Positions 61,045 to 64,000 of a stretch of DNA of 64,000 bases are shown piece by piece (positions within the stretch are counted from its first letter, which is position 1; each line of letters begins with the position of its first letter). Where the stretch lies: NCBI RefSeq assembly GCF_016342405.1, contig NZ_JAEINN010000004.1, forward strand, positions 1 through 64,000, read 5' to 3'. The DNA is from Maridesulfovibrio ferrireducens (GTDB lineage: Bacteria > Desulfobacterota > Desulfovibrionia > Desulfovibrionales > Desulfovibrionaceae). Under the pieces are notes generated by a model. It was not told the DNA's origin, did not search any database, and saw nothing but the letters and a program-made list of their open reading frames with translations. The translations under genes were made by a program, and so were the position numbers.

Positions 61045-64000
61045 ATGGTTAATTTTTTCATCGATAGACCGATTTTTTCATCGGTAATATCCATAGTCAT
61101 TACACTTGTAGGTTTGCTGAGTATTTTTTCTTTACCTATCGCTCAGTATCCTGAAATTGCTCCTCCCAGCGTGCAGATTTCTACCGTATACAACGGGGCC
61201 AGCGCCGATGTCGTTGAGCAGACTGTAGCCGCTCCTATTGAAGAGCAGGTTAACGGTGCTCAGGATATGCTATACATGAACTCCATCAGTTCCAATGATG
61301 GAAGGCTTGTTCTTAATGTTACTTTTGACCTTGGCCGTGACCTTGAACTGGCTACTGTCGATGTGCAGAACCGTGTAAACCTTGCTACTCCTCAGCTTCC
61401 TGCTGAAGTTACAAAGTCCGGTGTCAGTGTAAAGAAACAGTCCTCCAGCATGCTTTGTGTTGTCAGTTTGCTTTCTCCGGACGGTACATATGATTCTCTT
61501 TTCCTTAATAACTACGCAAAAATTAATCTTTATGACGCGATTGCCAGAATTCCCGGAGTCGGTAATATCAGTCTTTTCGGTGATCAGGATTACGGAATGC
61601 GTCTTTGGCTTAATCCTGACAAAATGGCCCGCCTTGCAATTACCTCCGGTGATATTGTTACCGCTGTGCAGGCTCAAAATCTGCAAGCTCCCGCAGGACA
61701 GGTCGGACAGCCTCCTGCCGCTATGAATCAGCAGTTTCAGATGACCGTCCGGGTTAAAGGTAGACTTAGCGAACCTGAAGAGTTCGGAAATATAATCATT
61801 AAGGCTAATCCTGACGGCAGCACTGTAAAAGTCAGAGATGTTGCGCGAGTGGAGATGGGGTCTAAATCTTACACTGCTTTCGGAAGGCAGGGGGCCGCTT
61901 CCAATGCAATGCTTCTTGTTTATCAGCTTCCCGGGGCGAATGCGCTCGATGTTGTTCAGAAAATTCGCAGTACAATGAAAGAACTGGCTCCATCTTTCCC
62001 GAAAGATGTTGTTTATGACATCCCTTACGATACTACTCTTTTTGTTACAGCCTCCATTGATGAAGTTTTGAGCACTCTTTATGAAGCAATGTTTCTTGTT
62101 TTCATAGTTGTCTTTATCTTTTTGCAAAATCTCAGGGCAACAATCGTTCCTATGCTTGCAGTGCCTGTTTCACTTGTGGGAACTTTTGCATTTTTCCAAG
62201 TACTCGGATTCTCCATCAATACGCTGACCCTTTTCGGAATGGTTCTAGCCATCGGGATTGTTGTTGATGATGCCATTGTTGTCGTGGAAGCTGTTCAAAA
62301 GAAAATTGACGAAGAAGGAATGGACTCAAGAACAGCAACAAAAGCGGCAATGAAAGAAGTTTCAGGTCCTATTGTTGCGACTACAATTGTTCTTATTGCT
62401 GTATTTATTCCGGTTGCGTTCATGGGAGGTATAACCGGTCAGCTTTATAAACAGTTTGCGCTGACCCTTGCCGTTTCGGTCGCAATTTCGTCAGTAAATG
62501 CATTGACTTTTTCTCCTGCCATGTGTGCTCTTCTGCTTCGTCCGCAAACGGAAGCCCGTGGTCCTCTGGGATGGTTTTTCAGAGTTTTTAATAAGTATTT
62601 CAGTAAGGTTACGGCAGGTTACACCTTTGGTGTACGGCTTATGATCAGAAAAGCTTTTGTGTCCCTTACTTTTTTTGTCATTATTCTGGGTGGTGCATGG
62701 GTCCTCTTCGGTTCAGTTCCGACCGGTTTTGTTCCTGACGAAGATCAGGGATACTTTATGGTTAATGTCCAGTTGCCGGAAGGAGCTTCTCTCCAGCGTT
62801 CGGATGAAGCTGTAAAAGAAATTGAAAAAATCCTGAAAAATGAACCGGGAGTTAAAGATTTCTTTGCTCTTGGCGGTTTTAACCTGATAACATCTGCATA
62901 TTCATCATATACTTCGACTGTTTTTGCCATATTGGAGCCTTGGGATGATCGTAAAGATCCATCTCTGAGTGTCGGGGCTATTATGCAGAAAACCCAGAAG
63001 AAATTTATGGGTATTCAGGATGCAAGAGTTTACAACTTCAATCCGCCTCCAATTAATGGAATCGGTTCAACCGGTGGTTTGCAGTTTGAATTGCAGGATA
63101 GATCAGGTGGGACAGTTGAAGAGTTGGCTCAGGCTGCGCGGGACTTTATGGCTAAAGCTTCACAGCGTCCTGAGATACAGAGTCAGTTTTCTTCTTTCAG
63201 TGCGAATGTGCCGCAGCTTTTTGTAAATGTTGACCGGGATAAAGTCAGCAAGCTTGGAATTCCTCTTAATGAAGTTTTCAGCGCTTTGCAGACATTTCTT
63301 GGCGGATATTATATTAATGATTTTAATAAATATGGTAGAACATACCGCGTAATGGCGCAGGCCGATTCGCAGTTCAGAACCAGTCCCGAGGATGTTTCCA
63401 AATTCTATGTGCGCGGGGACACGGGGCTGATGATTCCTCTTTCTACCTTGATAACAAAAGAGACAATACAGGGGCCGGAATATATCCGTCGTTACAATCT
63501 GTTCAGAGCTGTTGAAATAACAGCGGCAACCGCTCCCGGTTACAGTACCGGACAGGGAATTGCTGCTATGGAAGAGGTTGCCCATGAGGTTCTTCCTAGA
63601 GGATATGGTTTTGACTGGACGAATATAGCTTATCAGGAAAAGAAATCCGGCGGCGAAATTGTGGTTATTTTTGCTCTTGCGGTGCTTATGGTTTTTCTTG
63701 TTCTGGCAGCGCAGTATGAAAGCTGGATTATTCCTCTCGCCATTGTTTTTTCTGTGCCGCTCGGAGTTTTCGGGGCGATTGCCGGGCAATGGATGCGTGG
63801 TCTTGATAATAACGTTTACGCTCAAATCGGTTTAATTATGCTGATCGGTCTGGCGGCGAAGAATGCTATTTTGATAGTTGAGTTTGCTAAGCATAAGTAT
63901 GAAAGTGGTTTATCTGTGGTTGATGCGGCGGTTGAAGCTGCTCATTTGCGATTCCGCCCGATTTTGATGACTTCATTCGCGTTTATTCTCGGAGTTATTC
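61045..64000 (+). CDS. RND efflux pump, AcrB/HAE1 type (partial, runs off the right edge)
   Basis: The 985 codons in the window start at ATG 61045, preceded by AAGGGGA. The N-terminus MVNFFIDRPIFSSVISIVITL and APPSVQISTVYNGASADVVEQTV match hydrophobe/amphiphile exporters. TM4 contains the paired Asp residues in GIVVDDAIVVVEAV needed for proton relay. The FVPDEDQGYFMVNVQLPEGAS segment and the later LIGLAAKNAILIVEFAKH are present. The final part of the C-terminal helical domain lies beyond position 64000. Substrates are probably drugs, solvents or bile-salt-like compounds. Confidence 0.95.
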   Translation, partial: MVNFFIDRPIFSSVISIVITLVGLLSIFSLPIAQYPEIAPPSVQISTVYNGASADVVEQTVAAPIEEQVNGAQDMLYMNSISSNDGRLVLNVTFDLGRDLELATVDVQNRVNLATPQLPAEVTKSGVSVKKQSSSMLCVVSLLSPDGTYDSLFLNNYAKINLYDAIARIPGVGNISLFGDQDYGMRLWLNPDKMARLAITSGDIVTAVQAQNLQAPAGQVGQPPAAMNQQFQMTVRVKGRLSEPEEFGNIIIKANPDGSTVKVRDVARVEMGSKSYTAFGRQGAASNAMLLVYQLPGANALDVVQKIRSTMKELAPSFPKDVVYDIPYDTTLFVTASIDEVLSTLYEAMFLVFIVVFIFLQNLRATIVPMLAVPVSLVGTFAFFQVLGFSINTLTLFGMVLAIGIVVDDAIVVVEAVQKKIDEEGMDSRTATKAAMKEVSGPIVATTIVLIAVFIPVAFMGGITGQLYKQFALTLAVSVAISSVNALTFSPAMCALLLRPQTEARGPLGWFFRVFNKYFSKVTAGYTFGVRLMIRKAFVSLTFFVIILGGAWVLFGSVPTGFVPDEDQGYFMVNVQLPEGASLQRSDEAVKEIEKILKNEPGVKDFFALGGFNLITSAYSSYTSTVFAILEPWDDRKDPSLSVGAIMQKTQKKFMGIQDARVYNFNPPPINGIGSTGGLQFELQDRSGGTVEELAQAARDFMAKASQRPEIQSQFSSFSANVPQLFVNVDRDKVSKLGIPLNEVFSALQTFLGGYYINDFNKYGRTYRVMAQADSQFRTSPEDVSKFYVRGDTGLMIPLSTLITKETIQGPEYIRRYNLFRAVEITAATAPGYSTGQGIAAMEEVAHEVLPRGYGFDWTNIAYQEKKSGGEIVVIFALAVLMVFLVLAAQYESWIIPLAIVFSVPLGVFGAIAGQWMRGLDNNVYAQIGLIMLIGLAAKNAILIVEFAKHKYESGLSVVDAAVEAAHLRFRPILMTSFAFILGVI

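Noticed and set aside
1-64000. CRISPR arrays and rRNA genes
   Set aside because: No regularly spaced repeats and no conserved rRNA segments were seen on either strand.

Overview
The window looks like a chromosomal segment of a marine, moderate-GC sulfate-reducing deltaproteobacterium of the Desulfovibrionaceae (Desulfovibrio/Maridesulfovibrio type). This is inferred from the style of the proteins: a liv-type ABC operon with embedded acyl-CoA ligases, many PAS/GGDEF/HPt signalling proteins, and a Desulfovibrio-type phage integrase. No complete rRNA or tRNA gene was seen. No CRISPR array was seen.

Region 1 (1-5.05 kb) is a decayed accessory island. It has two fragments of tyrosine integrase genes, a 3' remnant of a class II tRNA with its terminator (a likely attachment site), a dead IS1595-family insertion with an 8-bp target duplication, an overlapping DUF6884/GIY-YIG-like gene pair, and a self-inhibited Fic protein behind a 47-bp palindrome. 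Region 2 (5.1-17 kb) holds an exported phosphatidylserine-decarboxylase-family protein, a Met/His-rich exported protein, a membrane-bound SpoIIE/RsbU-type phosphatase and, divergent from it, a three-gene Cus-type heavy-metal efflux operon (outer membrane factor, adaptor with metal-binding domain, HME-type RND pump).

Region 3 (17-27.7 kb) is a sugar-use operon: galT, galK, a LacI-type regulator, galM, a complete sugar ABC transporter, a PfkB kinase and a D-lyxose/mannose isomerase. A consensus promoter with two LacI-like operators over the predicted start precedes galT. Region 4 (27.7-34.5 kb) holds a pentapeptide-repeat protein, a DUF3955 protein, a frameshifted EAL/HDOD gene, a PAS-GGDEF cyclase, and a cytosolic PAS kinase with an NtrC-type sigma-54 activator.

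Region 5 (34.6-43.3 kb) is a minus-strand liv-type operon (CBS-ACT, livG, acyl-CoA synthetase, livH, livM, livK, livF, PaaK-like). A near-consensus sigma-54 promoter and four copies of a GCAAC-N4-RTTGC motif lie upstream. A fifth copy lies before the NtrC-type gene, suggesting that this activator controls the operon. Region 6 (43.7-53.3 kb) is a 1580-residue hybrid kinase coupled to a response-regulator diguanylate cyclase, followed by a convergent two-gene unit that closely resembles the autoinducer-2 receptor pair LuxP/LuxQ.

Region 7 (53.4-64 kb) has a divergent queuosine pair (precursor transporter and queF), an ArsR/permease/DGC-protein metal(loid) cluster with two exact inverted operator copies, hsp20, a two-receiver diguanylate cyclase next to a ComFB protein, and an AcrAB-type RND efflux system whose pump gene runs off the right edge.
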